Shown: positions 1 through 31,103, numbered from the stretch's first letter. The stretch is 64,000 nt of DNA from Paralvinella palmiformis (GCA_025642065.1 JAODUP010000021.1:740001-804000); one strand, 5' to 3'. Notes: a model not told the origin generated them from the sequence alone. Made by a program: numbers and translations.

Positions 1-189
1 GTGCTGATTACAAGAACTATTGCTGAAGTGAAGTGAACCTACTCCTTATCAGATTACTTTGAAATCATTTAAATTGTGTGACTAGATCAACAAAAAAAAT
101 TTAAATCAATAAATGGGTGAGTGGTGAAGTGTCTAGATAAATGACTAGTGAACTATCTAAAGTGGTTATCTGTCTCGGGTGGCGAACTG

Positions 190-295
190 TCCAGTTCCTA
201 CAGTGACCACTCTCAGGGTATTTGGCTCCATCTTTCCGTACTGCTCCCCTATGAGTGGTGGGGGAGGAGCAGTGAACAGCCACTCAATAATAAAA
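190..295 (-). repeat. Dispersed repeat, copy 1
   Basis: Read on the minus strand, this segment matches 62145-62250 on the plus strand. The shared core is about 45 bases around GGGGAGCAGTACGGAAAGAT, and the matching reading frame has the residues GEQYGKME in both copies. It is therefore one copy of an interspersed family rather than a local gene. The second copy lies next to a LINE 3' end, so this may be a LINE-associated segment. The family name is unknown. Confidence 0.6.
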
Positions 296-1245
296 GGCAC
301 CACACTGTAAATAAATGCTAGAATATAGAGAATGAAATGAAAGAAAATCAATCATTAGTAGAAGAATAATCATTTATCTCCCTTTATTTATTATGTAATA
401 TTTGTCAATTTAAACATGGCTTAGTTGATAAGTTGGAGCTGCATGTTGTGACATTTCCTGGCAGCAGACGTATTATAATTTATATACGTCACAGAAACCT
501 GAAATGTACCGGACCAAGAGCTATAAAATTGCGCTTATGGGTCCGGACCTATAGCCACTGTGTATATAATAATTTGCGGAGCACTGTCATACAACTGGCA
601 TCTAGATCTAGGTTTCAATGAAGATAAATGCAAAAGCCTCCATCTATGATCTAGGCAGCTTAAATCAGAGATTAAAATACCAGATAGAAATTGAGATATT
701 AGGTGACACCAGAATTGAGAAGGACTTGGGTTATTGGTCTCGGTTGTGTCATGACCAATTCAGCTGTCAACATAAACCTTTAGAGGCAGCGGATTTTATT
801 TAGTTAATGAATAATCTGTGAATGGATATTTTGATCTTCAATCTCCTTATATATTTACACCTGCCCTGACATGATGCACATTCGAGTAGATCTGAGCCGA
901 CTTAAGCATCACGACAAGCTCAAATGCACCGAGACAAGCAGGTTTGCGAGTTGATTCGATGTGTCACGCAGCTGGATATTCCCACCAGCAAACAACGCTC
1001 ATCTTTGGTGTTATAACTGAATGCAAAGCGCGCCTATCTTCCATCGTGCTCCGGAAACACCTGATCCCACACAAAAGCTCATCGAATTGAAATTGCTTAT
1101 TTAAAAAATATTGGAATTGATAAATTTGGAATTGGAATTGAAGTTTGCTACAAAAAAATTAATTTGACAAATTTATTTACTATTTAATTTCTTAATTCAG
1201 AAATATTTCTTCCATGACAATCCTACTTGGAATATAAACTACTCA
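296..1245. other. No recognisable feature
   Basis: AT-rich sequence with only short open frames (433-621 and 618-803) that show no family motif, splice context or codon bias. If PGLS exon 1 lies left of the window, this is part of PGLS intron 1. Confidence 0.4.
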
Positions 1246-1430
1246 GTGATGATGATGATGATTGGTGTTTTATAGCCACTTTTGTGCACATGGTATGCTA
1301 AATGGGCCGAGGACCTCCAAAGGTAATGAAGCAAAGTCAATGATGAAACACCCTTCAAATATGCCCACACCGAGATTTGAACACAGGTGGCAGTGATCGC
1401 ACACTCTATCATTAGACCACGGAGGCACCC
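1246..1430 (-). mobile_element. SINE-A, tRNA-derived
   Basis: Minus-strand copy of an approximately 180-bp element found at least eight times in the window. The head (near 1430) resembles a tRNA with box A and box B (GAGATTTGAAC on the plus strand is the box B complement). The body contains the complement of GCCCATTTAGC, and the tail ends near a GAT triplet run. It lies in the presumed PGLS intron 1. Confidence 0.8.
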
Positions 1431-2216
1431 TGTATGTAATCTATTCGGAGTAGGTATTCCAAGTAGGTACTCGGAGTAAAAAATGGAATGGATAAATTTT
1501 AAGTGGACTTGGAATTAACCAAATGGAATTGAGTGGATATGGAATTGACCCTGAGTCTGCCATATTTCTCTCAGAAACTCATTCTTACATAAAAATAGCA
1601 AGTTAATATTACAGCCATATTATTCCCATTTTCTGCGAAGTATTCTAAAAATAATAGACCACTTTCATGCAAGATCACCTACTAACTCACACTCGTAATA
1701 TTGGGAGGTTAGTAACTGGTCCGTGTAACCATTTACACTACCCGAGATCGAAGACTAATTTCAGTTAAAATTTGTATGAGAGTTATTATTTAGGATTACT
1801 AATAACTGATTTGGAGTACTATTAACATTATTCAGAATTATTTTACCAGGATTTAAATCACGACACATGAGATTTTCAAATGTCAGGATAGGGCCCAATG
1901 GTTAAACTTCAGGATCTTTCAGACAATGTTATCATGTTTCCAGTTACTTGCCAATTAGAAGACTGATTTCTGAACATTCTGTATTTAAGCTCCTCTGTGT
2001 TTCCAAAATGCTCCTTTAAAAGTATGATTGTAACCCTGGTGTGTGTGCGCGCCCATTTTTGAAATAAATAGTTGTACTTTTAAACATCGTAAGACCGTAT
2101 TCTGCAGTGTGTGATGTTAAATTGTTGTGTAAAATGTACTTTTAAGCTTTATTCACCTTTGCATCACAAGAATGACCTTTATTATCAGATCATGACAACT
2201 TTTGTGTAATTTCTAG
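1431..2216. other. Presumed PGLS intron 1, no further feature
   Basis: No coding segment was recognised here. In particular, no segment was found that could supply the missing PGLS N-terminus, which should end with a phase-1 donor just after the Leu-Ser-Gly of the family. The stretch ends with the acceptor TTTCTAG at 2210-2216. Confidence 0.4.
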
Positions 2217-5200
2217 GTGGAAGCATGGCAAAGTACCTTTGTGATGGTTTGCCTGAGAGGGTTACTGACTGGAGTAAGTGGCGTGTTTTTTTTTGCGATG
2301 AGCGACACGTTCCTTATGATAACCCAGAATGTACTTACAGCATTTATAAAAAGAATCTTATGTCAAAGGTTGCACTGAAGGTGGATCAGGTTTTCCCTGA
2401 TGATCCGGGTCTCTCTGGTAAGTTTTAATCCTAATTCTTAATAATCCAGAAGAAATGTTAATTTACACCTTTAATGCCAATGTCTTTTGATAGATTATTT
2501 AGATCGGCCCTTAGGCATTAGACATGTTTGCAGTTTGACAACATACAAAATGCTTGTGGTCATGGGCTATTTTATCAGTTGGTGTTTTTAAGTTGTCAGG
2601 TTTTTCTGATGATCTAGATTAAAAGATTATTGACTGTGAGAGACGAGATCATGAAATAAAAATTGTAGATGATCAGATTGGCGAGTCCCATCTCCAAAGA
2701 AGCGGATTACAAAACCTTCACCGTAAATAATCCTTATTGGAATTTTGAGTTGGTGGGGAAATTTTATTTATCAGGAAAAAACTGATAAATTGAAAATACC
2801 ATATTTCCGTGAATCATTCAAACCTGGTCTTTTGTTTAGTGGAAAAAGCAGCAGATACTTATCAGAAGACGATACAAAGTGTATTTGAAGGAGATGGTTT
2901 GCCAAGATTTGACCTTTTATTATTGGGTATGGGTCCAGATGGGCACACGTGTTCCTTGTTTCCTGGGCATCCTTTGCTGGAGGTAAGTAGTCGGCTGAGT
3001 TCGCATTGCAGTATGGTTAATGTTAGTATTCCGGACAAATTTATTCCAATTTGAAACCATACAACAACAGAAATACAAAAAAAGAGTAGGCAATTTAATA
3101 ACTAGACTGTTCTTAAGTTTTTCTTCTTTATGACAACAGATATTAAGACACTTACTTATAAATTTTATTTATGGCCCCATTTGAGTTTAAATTAATTGAC
3201 CCTACCTGCTATTGACACATATAAGATTGTTACAGTAGCTTGTCACAGTGGTTAAAGTATGACACTGCAAATCTCCAGGGTTTGAGTTTGAATCTGGCTT
3301 ATACCTGTGTTTGTGGGATGTTTCCCTACTGAGTCATCCCACAGCCATGTCCCCAGTGTGACCAGCCACTCTATTCGGGTAGAAACAAAGATGTCGTAAT
3401 TGTGATCTTGTGAAGGGAAATGCAATTATGTGACAATCATTTTAGCCATTTCTGTATAAAAAAACGTCCTCTAACAACAAATCATTGTATTTGACAGATT
3501 CATTCCAAATTTATTCTATTTTTGGAGCAGAACGCAGTAGTGCTTCTTTGAGAATGCAATATTGAGCACAGCATGTACTTATTTTATGGTTTAAGCCATT
3601 ACTCAATCTGACCCTGATAATGACCTATCTTTTGGCTAGAATTATGGTCTGGCTTTTATGTTCTTCCCACCATCCAAGATTACTCTATTTGTACCATTTG
3701 ACCTCACCAACAACAGTCCACTTTAGAAATTCAGTATGCAAGAAAAATGAAAGTGCATTTATTTTTCAATTGAAGTTCTACCCTTAAGGGCACTTAAAAT
3801 CACCACAGCTTGTATGTGTGTAATTATAATAATAATCCTATTACCAGTAACAATATAATTTGACATTTGTAGATTGCCTCAGGTAGTCGATGATATTTAA
3901 TTGTAACAGCATATACAAAAGAAGATTATATATTTAATGTCATGAGTAGAAATTTACATTTATTGACTTATACTAGCCTCATCTGGGGACTTGACATCCT
4001 GATGACTGAGTGGCTAGTGCACTGTGCAACAGACATCTGGTTGTGGGTTCAAATCTGGCTGATATATCTGTATTTATGGGATATGTTTCTCTGGGCTAAA
4101 CAACAAGTAATTCTGATTGGCCATAAAAGTCACATGGTTTACCATTCATTACCATATCCAGTATGTTCTGGTAGCAGAGTGATGAGAGCACAGTGGTGAT
4201 TGCACTGTACAGTAAATATCTCGAGTCTGGGTTTAAATTGAATCCAGTTACTTTTCTAGGATGTTTCTCCTCAGGGTTTTAATACCCCTTGAGCAGGTGT
4301 GACCAGTTCTAAAGCAGATTAAATCACTCACCCACCCATTCAAGCATATGCTATTATGTAGGAACCAAAAATAATCATATTATGCGTGTATTGCAGGTAT
4401 ATAATAGGGTTAGATCTTATTCAAATGATGTAAAATGCAGTTTGAAAAATAGTTATCATTTGAAGTGAAATGTATGAGGTCATCATATAATTTCAATCTG
4501 TTGATAAAATGTTATCTAGGAAACTAAGAAGTGGGTCGCCTTCATCAAGGATTCACCAAAACCACCTCCTGAGAGGATAACCCTGACCTTTCCAGTATTA
4601 AATAATACACGCTGTGCTGTGTTTGCTTCTTGTGGAGCTGGTAAAGCGCAGATGGTTAAGGTATGTGTTTCTGTCAATAACAGTACTGATTAAAACGAAT
4701 TTAACATTTCCATCTGTCATGTGATCTGAATTGCATTCCGCAGTTGATTTTACTCATTGGAGATACAGTGCGCTCCAATGGCTCAGTGATTAGAGCACCA
4801 TGCTGCAAACCTCCAGGTTCTGGGTTAGAATCTGGCTTATATCTGTGTTTGTGGAGTTTGTTTCCTTACGGCATCATGTTCCCGGTGTAACCAGCACCGA
4901 GGTTAAATAACTCAACAACTCATTGCAAATCTCCCAGTCATGGGATTGTATCTCAGTGTTGTGTATATATATGAGATGATTCATCCTATAATAAAAGGCT
5001 TTGGCCTAATAATTCTATTTTTCTATACCATAGGAAAACAACACTAAGGCTAAACAAAGAAATCATTGTGTGATGTAATTAATTACTGTGTGATTTATGG
5101 TTGGGTGTAGCATCGGGATTATGATTTGGAAATCGGTATAGAGAATATGGATACTGATTTTGAAACTTCTTAGTTCAGAGAATTGGAATTCTGATTTTGA

Positions 5201-6280
5201 AACTGTATATATATCTAAACAGTTACCCTAGGTGTAGATTTCCAATATAGCAGCCATGTGTCTGTCTTGTTTGATTTTCACTACTGACTAGTTAATTGTT
5301 TGAGTTATTTGAATCAACTGTAATGCAGGTGATCACTTGATTGATCGCTGACTGTGACATCTTCCTCATTTCCACTGAACATGGCCGGGCGCCTCCGTGG
5401 TCTAGCGGTAGCGTGTTGGACCGCATATCACTACCACCGGTGTTTGAATCTCGGCGTGGGCATATCTGAAGGTTGTTTCGTCTTTGCTTCATTACCTTTG
5501 GAGTTTGCTTGGCCCATTTAGCCTACCATGTGCACAAAAGTGGCCGTAAAACATCAATTATCATCTACTGAACATGGTGACCCAATGACCCCCTTTTCAG
5601 TCGTCAGATAATATCCATGAGATACACTGTAATCAGACTTGGGGGCGATTGCCTTGTCCCTGAAATTGTCATTTCTAGAATTTGAATGGATATTAATTTT
5701 GAAGAGTAATTGAAATTTGTTTTTAATTATTTATATCAGTCCTTCTATTCTGTTTTCAAATATTCAAATAAACTTATCACTGATCTCTTTTTCTAATATC
5801 GCATTAATATAAATAATAATATGTTTCTGTTGGCATGGTATGTGTATTTCTAATGTTCTTTTGCAATATTTGTCAAAACATCTGTAAAGTTTCGGTCATA
5901 GAGAACAGAGAGAAAGTTTCTTTTATCTTCTAAATGAATTGATAATTGGATTTGCTATTGTTTAAGCGAAATTGGAATTCATGACTTGTTTAAAGTTGGT
6001 TACATATTATGGACATGTCTCAGTACATTGCTTTTTAACCATGTTCCTTTGTAAAGATTAGATTATCCAAAAATATGTGCTGTTTCAAGAATTATGCTGA
6101 TAAGGTATTGATTTTACGGTTAGCCCGTCTTAAATGTCATTTCATTTGCAGGAGGTATTAGAAGGCCACATTGACCCACCCCTGCCAGCATCCAGAGTAA
6201 GACCAACAAAGGGAGAATTAGTGTGGTTTTTAGACAAAGCTGCAGCAGGGTTATTAGAAAGCAAAGCATTACAGAATTAG
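2217..6280 (+). CDS. PGLS: 6-phosphogluconolactonase, 3' four exons (partial)
   Basis: The enzyme hydrolyses 6-phosphoglucono-delta-lactone to 6-phosphogluconate, the second step of the oxidative pentose phosphate pathway, in the cytosol. Exons are 2217-2417, 2840-2982, 4520-4660 and 6152-6280. All introns have GT/AG borders, and phases match (1, 0, 0), giving one open frame to TAG at 6278-6280. Family hallmarks are visible in order: GGS at the start of exon 2217, [11 protein letters not shown] with the conserved DER, the signature [18 protein letters not shown] in exon 2840, [13 protein letters not shown] in exon 4520, and [15 protein letters not shown] near the C-terminus. About 205 residues are present. 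Compared with the usual length of about 250, roughly 45 N-terminal residues are missing, and they must come from an exon outside the window or not recognised. The ATG at 2225 is an internal Met, not the start. Intron 3 (2983-4519) and intron 4 (4661-6151) contain SINEs. Confidence 0.96.
3243..3375 (+). mobile_element. SINE-B, tRNA-derived
   Basis: Head with a tRNA-like promoter (CACAGTGGTTAAAGTATGAC, then box B-like GAGTTTGAATC), followed by the shared body CTTATACCTGTGTTTGTGGG and ending near CAGTGTGACCAG. It recurs at 4770, 12486, 18185 and 37947. It lies in a PGLS intron. Confidence 0.75.
4001..4100 (+). mobile_element. SINE-B fragment
   Basis: Diverged SINE-B copy with the head GACTGAGTGGCTAGTGCACT, box B-like GTGGGTTCAAATC and the body start TGTATTTATGGGATATG. 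The 3' half is missing. Confidence 0.6.
4165..4325 (+). mobile_element. SINE-B, diverged copy
   Basis: Begins with AGAGTGATGAGAGCACAGTG and carries a box B-like GGGTTTAAATTGAATCC. It ends near GAGCAGGTGTGACCAG, the same 3' motif as the other SINE-B copies. Confidence 0.5.
4770..4925 (+). mobile_element. SINE-B, tRNA-derived
   Basis: Starts with GCTCCAATGGCTCAGTGATT, then GAGCACCATGCTGCAAAC, box B-like GGGTTAGAATC and the body CTTATATCTGTGTTTGTGG. It ends with GGTGTAACCAGCACCGAG. It is the cleanest plus-strand copy in the window and lies in the last PGLS intron. Confidence 0.75.
5390..5565 (+). mobile_element. SINE-A, tRNA-derived, best copy
   Basis: Head GCCTCCGTGGTCTAGCGGTA (box A) and GGTGTTTGAATCTCGGCG (box B) resemble a tRNA gene. 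The body has TTCGTCTTTGCTTCATTACC and GGCCCATTTAGCCTACC, and the tail is GTGGCCGTAAAACATC. It is used here as the reference for the SINE-A copies. Confidence 0.85.
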
Positions 6281-6542
6281 CAAGTGTCATTCCTTCAAAG
6301 TTGTTTTGTTGCTTACTTATGTACATGCCTTAAATCTGCCATTATTTTTTTTACTGAAATACTTCTCATGAAAAATTTAATTTAATGAATGTTGTCTTAA
6401 AGATCCAAATGCTTGAAAATAGTGATATACTGTGCCTTTACTATTGGCTTTTTTAACTGTTGAGTCAAATCTGCTGTTTTCCTTGTAGACTGTGATGGCT
6501 TGTTAAAGAATAGTGCCATTGTTAAATATAAAGATGTATCCA

Positions 6543-6596
6543 ATTAAAGGATGCTGTAATATTATAATGTGATTGTGATTAATAAGAAAGAATAAA
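6543..6596 (+). terminator. PGLS polyadenylation signals
   Basis: ATTAAA at 6543-6548 and AATAAA at 6591-6596 lie 260-320 bp after the PGLS stop codon. Either could serve; the 3' UTR would then be about 0.3 kb. Confidence 0.55.
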
Positions 6597-6738
6597 TACA
6601 GGTTATTATGTTATGGGGAAGGGTTTTTGTCGGGATTGCGGTAGAAATTAACAAGTGTAAACAAATCTTTCGGTCTTTTGTAGTTGTAAGTCAGATTTAC
6701 AAACAATTTACAGACACACAAGGTTTAAACAATATTGT

Positions 6739-6744
6739 TTTATT
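6739..6744 (-). terminator. Candidate poly(A) signal of the Raw-like gene
   Basis: The minus strand reads AATAAA here, about 2.26 kb after the stop codon at 9005. Another AATAAA on the minus strand is at 7733-7738. The distal one would put the gene end within about 140 bp of the PGLS signal. Confidence 0.35.
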
Positions 6745-9004
6745 CCTGATATTAAACGTATATCCCGGTAAAAGAATGCAATCAGACAACATCAAGATGT
6801 TAATGATTGTTAACCTGAAATGTAAGCCATATAACCCACACCAGTTCGAGGTAGTTGTAATATCATCATCATCATTATTAGCAGCAGCAGCCAGAGCGAT
6901 CATAGAGAAAGTCAAAGATACCAGAAACCAACCATTAATCACCAATCGGTATCCGTTTTGGTGCCAAACTGGTACAGCATTTGGAGATCTTGTTGCTAGC
7001 TCGAAACTAACAACTAAGAAAAACACGAAAAATCCGCACTTACGAATGATAGCCAATCCACATTTCAAAAATACCTTCGTGTGTACCACCAAATGTTTTT
7101 TTTCTTCTCAAGAGCCGTACTACACTCGAAGAGAGAATTACCACGGAGGTGTGAAAACGTGTTACAAAGCAGTTTCGGAGATACTGTGCTGTGCTGGAAG
7201 ACCCATCACCCTTCGGATCAACACGCGTGTGTGTCTACATTACTGTGTCCTCAACAAGTACATGATTATCTTCTGATCAGATAAACACAAATTTCTCATG
7301 TTGAGAAAACATTTAGCAGACAAACACATTGTATGATATCCTTATACATGACCGATGTTTGGGCGTTATGATTTAAATAAGCATTACAGCAAATATGTTA
7401 ATATTTACATTGCTTTTGATGTGAGGTGCTACTTCTGAAAACCCAGTTATTGCTAGAACAAAAACCAGATAATTATGTGAAACAGCTCTGTGTACATTCA
7501 TCCATCCATACATACAATGATATGATGAAATTAATGTACAATAAAACACATGCAAACAAACTGATATGACCCAGAACACACAATTGCACATAGAAATGAG
7601 CTAATCTGCAGGCACGTTGGTGAATGAGATGCATATGTAAACTGGACTGCTTGGTTCAATATGAAGCTTGCAACAGTAGGAAAAACTGGCACCATGTATT
7701 AGTTGATGTACACCTCTATACCCACTGGCCAGTTTATTAACTGGCCTTCTTTGTCAAACTAATTAATTATTGACCAGAAGTCATTTGATCATAACCAGCC
7801 ACACAAAATTAATAATCAAATCTTTCATTGTGAAATAGTTAAGAAAATGATTACTGGATTATCACACGCATGAAATGATACTATTCATACGAGTTTGTGA
7901 AGCAAAACTGTGACATTTAGTGAAACAGCTTTTTAATTAAGTATTAAATAAACGTTGAACATCACTACATAGGCAATAGAAAAAGGAAATTGTCACTGCA
8001 CCCATTCACCCATAGAACATATATACCTTAAACAGGCACCCAGATGGGATACCCATCATTCCTGAAGTACTTCATAACAAGAAACCGATTAAGTTTATCT
8101 CATTAACTTGACATTGACTGGTCCATATATTGACTGGTTTGAGATCAGAAAAAAATCATCCATTAAATTGGCGCTGAATACATTTACATGCAAAAATCAC
8201 GCACAGTTTCTAACAAAAATGATGCCTGAGATAAACTGATCTATACAATTCTGTGACAACTGTCTATGCCAAAGCGAGAGAGCATATCGATGCGATCAGA
8301 TTAATACGAATGGTTTCCGATTTTGAAACGAAGCGAATATGAATCCACTGAAACAAATTCCGGAGTATCCCGGACGATGTTGTTGAGAGATAAATTTCTG
8401 TAGGAAATACAACAATAAAGCTGGGATAACTTTTTGGTACGAAACTGATTCTCCAATGATTGGATGAACACTCGTCCTATATGTTACCAATGTACATAAA
8501 AAACAGTGATCAGTTCCAAATCAATCAAGAAAGAACAGATGCATAAATATAAATAAATTAATAAATAAACCAGCTCAACACACGATAATTTAACGCACTG
8601 GATGGAGATAACAGTTTGGGTTTTTTTCTTCTGAAAAGCACCACCAAAAATGATGAAATCCCACACTGAACATGTTCGACCTCGGAAAAGAATGTTATAC
8701 GGTTTCCGTTCATTTTTAGAATGTTAAAATAAGGATTAGTATACCACTTTTCAAGTATGTTATGCAGTAATATGGATATCAGTCACTGTAAAGTTGCACC
8801 AGTCTGATTGTTTGTCGAGAGGTTTTGACCTCCGATTGAAGCCACAGTTCTCCTTCTTGAAAGGATGCCACGGTAAACGTGGCACTTATAAACACATCAC
8901 ACACACACAAACCAGTCGGTCAAACGATTCGTTCACAGTGCTTCATTGTCGGCATGATAAGACAACCAATTTGCTTGACTCCGGCAGCCGGGGCAGAACG
9001 TACG
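6745..9004 (-). other. Presumed 3' UTR / intergenic segment
   Basis: No SINE or microsatellite was noticed in this 2.3-kb stretch, unlike the introns beside it. A 222-codon plus-strand frame (6608-7276) overlaps a 131-codon minus-strand frame, but neither shows family motifs. A long 3' UTR of the Raw-like gene is the simplest reading. Confidence 0.4.
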
Positions 9005-27280
<18,276 letters not shown>

Positions 27281-28348
27281 GTTGGCTGAACAGTGACCAG
27301 AGCTCTCTGAAATGAGACATTGAACCATGTTAAACGATGATGACACACACACACACCATTCAGAAGCATCTAATTAGTGGCATAGGTGACGATTATGTCC
27401 CAAACTACTTACTGGACCATGAAATATTCAAGTTCTCTACAGTCAGATGCATACATACATACATACATACATATATATATATATGGTGGGTGCCCTTCAA
27501 CAAAAGTACTCTCTCTCTCAACACACACAGTAATTCAAAAATTGCTGCTCATACTTATATAGGTCTTTGCTAACTCAGCTTAAGGCAATCAAGGTACCAC
27601 AAAACTGAAATATTCAGCAGTCATGATATAAATTACAATACCTTTTTAATCTAAATTTTAATCTAAAGATATGTGACAAGTTTGTCCAAATATAATGTCT
27701 TTAAATACCACTACAGATTTCTAGATTGTTATTGCGTGTTGAAGCTGCGTAACGTGTTTAAGTGCCTTCATGGAAACTGTTACAGACTTAAACATGAAAA
27801 CAAATGAAGCACCGACAGAATAAAATATTATGATGACTTTAGTAATGCTGACATCACTATTGCAAATTGTTGCGAGTAGAATCCTCATTAAAAGCCATTT
27901 ATAAACAGGGAAGTATTATTCCATAATGCTGCTAGTTAAGAAATTAATTAATGATTCGTTTCTAATCAACGGCAGTTTGTTTTGTACAATAGAGTTCAAC
28001 ATTGGCTAGATACAGTCAAATAGAAGATGCTTTTCAACTATCCTTATTTAAAATGTTAACCAGTTCATTCAATGAGATACAGATGTAAATTGACAATGAT
28101 TAGTAATCCGTTTTTTTCCATCGAGTCAGTGACCAAAGAGTAGTTTGGGTTTGACTAAAAACTGCCAAGAATCTCACTAAACCTCTCTACATTCAGCAGT
28201 TCATCAATGAAGACATAACATCAGTTTTTACTGATATTTATCAATGTAACTATAATTTCTGAATATTAAATATTATTTATATACTGGGAACATTATATTA
28301 CCAGTAGTCTATTTCAGTTCGGAATAATGGCTAAAATGACATGCTGGG

Positions 28349-28351
<3 letters not shown>

Positions 28352-28389
<38 letters not shown>

Positions 28390-28395
28390 TATATG
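28352..28395. repeat. (TA)n microsatellite
   Basis: TA run of about 21 units with one CA interruption. Confidence 0.95.
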
Positions 28396-29524
28396 GAAGA
28401 GCTAGATGTCTTGGGGTAAGGTGATGAACTCATATTTATGAACAAGAAAAGAATGCCACTCAATAGGTATGATTCACCCCCCCCCAGAGCTGCAGTTTAG
28501 AGTGACCATAGTTTTAATTGGTTTATTTTTTCAACAACCCTTTTTTTAATTATTTATTTTACCCAACATATTTAGCTTTTATTACAGTTAGACTTCTTCA
28601 TTCTAACAAATGGCTGACAGGCTACATTAGGTTAAACAGGTGATTTGTTTTTTATTATACAATAGCCACAGATTTTGCAGAGTCATCGTCTCAATCATTG
28701 TGTAACAGATTTAATCACAGGCCCATAACAAATGTGATGAATGTCAGCATAAACTCTTTACATGTTGACCAAGATGAGATCTATAAATATATATTCAAGT
28801 TTTATAACTCTGGAGAGATTTTTTATAAGTGTATCATAAAAATGTAAATATAACATTCTGTGTGTGTTTGTGTGTGGAGTGTACAATGTTTTGGCAGTGT
28901 AAAATACGGTACAGGCACAGAGAATGTTGAATTGCAAATTCAAACTCTGGGTGATTCATTAGGGGACCGAATGTATATCGACAATTTTTCATGCTGAGAA
29001 ATTTAAATGTCTCACCAATCACCGGTTGAATAAACACAGGGTGTTACAAACTTGCATATTGGTAATACTGTATTGAGCTACAGACTTAAAACAATTGGGT
29101 GTGTCTAAGTTATAAACATGAGTACGGAAAGGCCAAAAAGAAGACTGTTTGTTTACTGCTATTCATTTAACTGCACACACACACACACACACACACAAAT
29201 GTAGAGAATAATGCTTTAATATGCAAATATTTTCATACATAAATATTATTTCTATTATTTTCCAGGACAAAATTACCATTTTACAGGACAAAATATACAA
29301 GATTTCAATGTATAAATCAAGATGTGCGAACAAGCAGATCACATATATTCAATCGTAATGTATGATCTAGTATTAACATTTTTATGATACAGCTTTCTCC
29401 TCACCCCTTCTAGCTGTCTGATCCATCCACTTTTATTTTAACTGACATGGGATATCAAGACCGTGTACTGGTACTTTTTTTCTTCTACAATCAAAGTTTT
29501 CTTCTATGAGCATAATATTTATTG

Positions 29525-29665
29525 ACAGACTTTATTCTTCTAAATGGAGTTTTTTACAAGCAATATTTTTTCCACGACATTTCCAGATTTTGTAAAATTC
29601 AAGGACATTTCCAGCACCTGGAAAATGAATTTGTTATTTTCCAAGATGCGTGGGAACCCCGCTAT
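29525..29665 (+). repeat. Dispersed repeat, copy 1 (partner at 59637)
   Basis: Shares CCTGGAAAATGAATTTGTTA and the flanking GTAAAATTC...GACATTTC with 59637-59768 and ends similarly in GGGAACCCC / GAGAACCCT. It is probably the end of a non-autonomous DNA transposon; a full element could not be delimited. Confidence 0.6.
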
Positions 29666-30417
29666 TTCATCTGTACTATAAAAATATTGATAAACATGAC
29701 AGCTTTAAAGAGCCCCAGACTGTTTTGGAGTTTGGTTTGATGAAGACAGAATGAACAAACATAACACATACTAACATATTCCACAGGGAGAGTTGAACCC
29801 CCCCCCACATTCAATCAGACAGTGAGTGACAGTTTGAACACCCATATGGGTGCTATGAACACAACACACTAGGAGTGAATGCGTGAAAAACGAATACCAA
29901 AATAAAACTTATTTGTTTTCCAATGTGCACTGCCCTACAGTAGACAGACACAATGTTCTGTAGTTACAAGATTCATTCAAATGATATCAAGTTGGGCTAT
30001 GTGGCACTGTCTGACGAAATCTGTTTATTTCCTGAGACACACACACACACATTTAATACCAGACAACAGAACTAATTAAGGCAAAGTGGTAATACTCGTC
30101 TGCATGGAGTTACCCATCAATCATAATTTATCTGACAAATAACTGACATCATGGAGAATGGAACAGCATAATATCATCGAGATTGGCTGGTCCGTAGTAC
30201 GTTAAATGATAATTAGATTAAACCTGTTGTGATCTAATCTCCACACTGTCCAAAAAAGTCTTGTACTTATGGTACTTTGGATTGATGACACCCTTATTTC
30301 AAGTGCCAGTACACCAACCAGTGATCGATGCGAGATGTTTGATTAAAAAAAAACCCAGAACTGAACCAGGCCACAAGCTGTCTCTGTACCGGCTTCAAAA
30401 CGATCATTTCAGCTCTC

Positions 30418-30622
30418 AACAAAAACGTCCTCATTTCTATGGTCACCAGGTATATGCCAATATTAAACAAACAAAAACGTCCTCATTTCTATGGTCACCA
30501 GGTATATGCCAATATGAAACAAACAAAAATTTCCTCATTTCTATGTTCACAATGAATATGCCTAAACAAACACAGATGTCCTCCTGTCTATCATCGCCAG
30601 GTATATATACCTATATGAAACC
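30418..30622. repeat. 52-bp minisatellite
   Basis: CCTCATTTCTATG starts at 30429, 30481 and 30533 (exact 52-bp period), with a diverged fourth unit near 30580. Each unit reads ACGTCCTCATTTCTATGGTC, then CCAGGTATATGCCAATAT. The 141-codon frame over it is a by-product. Confidence 0.9.
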
Positions 30623-31102
30623 TGACTGGGATTACTGCAGCTGTACTGCCAACAGACAATTTATAGCACATAGAATAGTTCACTGAAATAGGCACAATGT
30701 TACTGAAAGCTGAATATAGTTCAACACCTTTCTCATCAGATACAAACCAGTGGAGGAATTTGTCCAGGAATACTTAATAGAACTATCCAATTCCGAATAT
30801 CACCATATCAAACACTGAAATATCTAGCCATTTATAGTTATACCAAACTAATACTCTAGAAATATTAATCTGTTTATATAAAGAATTAGATGTTATTATA
30901 TTTAGTAGTTTTAAGAAATATGAAAGAATCTGAACTAAAGCCTTTAGTACTTTAGTATTATTTATGCATCACTTTTTTGGCTTTATTAAAGTCTACACAT
31001 ACCGCAGCAGTCAGAACAGACTGCGGGTCTTCAAGCTAGAAAGATATTTCCCATAAGGACAGACAGAGAGGGGAGGGGACAGTGAAAGAGAGAGATTCAC
31101 AT

Positions 31103-31103
31103 A

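Noticed and set aside
5390..5470. tRNA gene on the plus strand
   Set aside because: Box A and box B are good, but the acceptor stem does not close and a shared SINE body follows; it is the head of a SINE-A copy.
6608..7276. The longest open frame in the window, 222 codons on the plus strand
   Set aside because: No family motif, no codon pattern, no splice or promoter context, and a 131-codon frame overlaps it on the other strand. It lies in the likely 3' UTR of the Raw-like gene, where a chance open frame is more likely.
30261..30686. 141-codon plus-strand frame
   Set aside because: Most of it is the 52-bp minisatellite; no family motif in the remainder.
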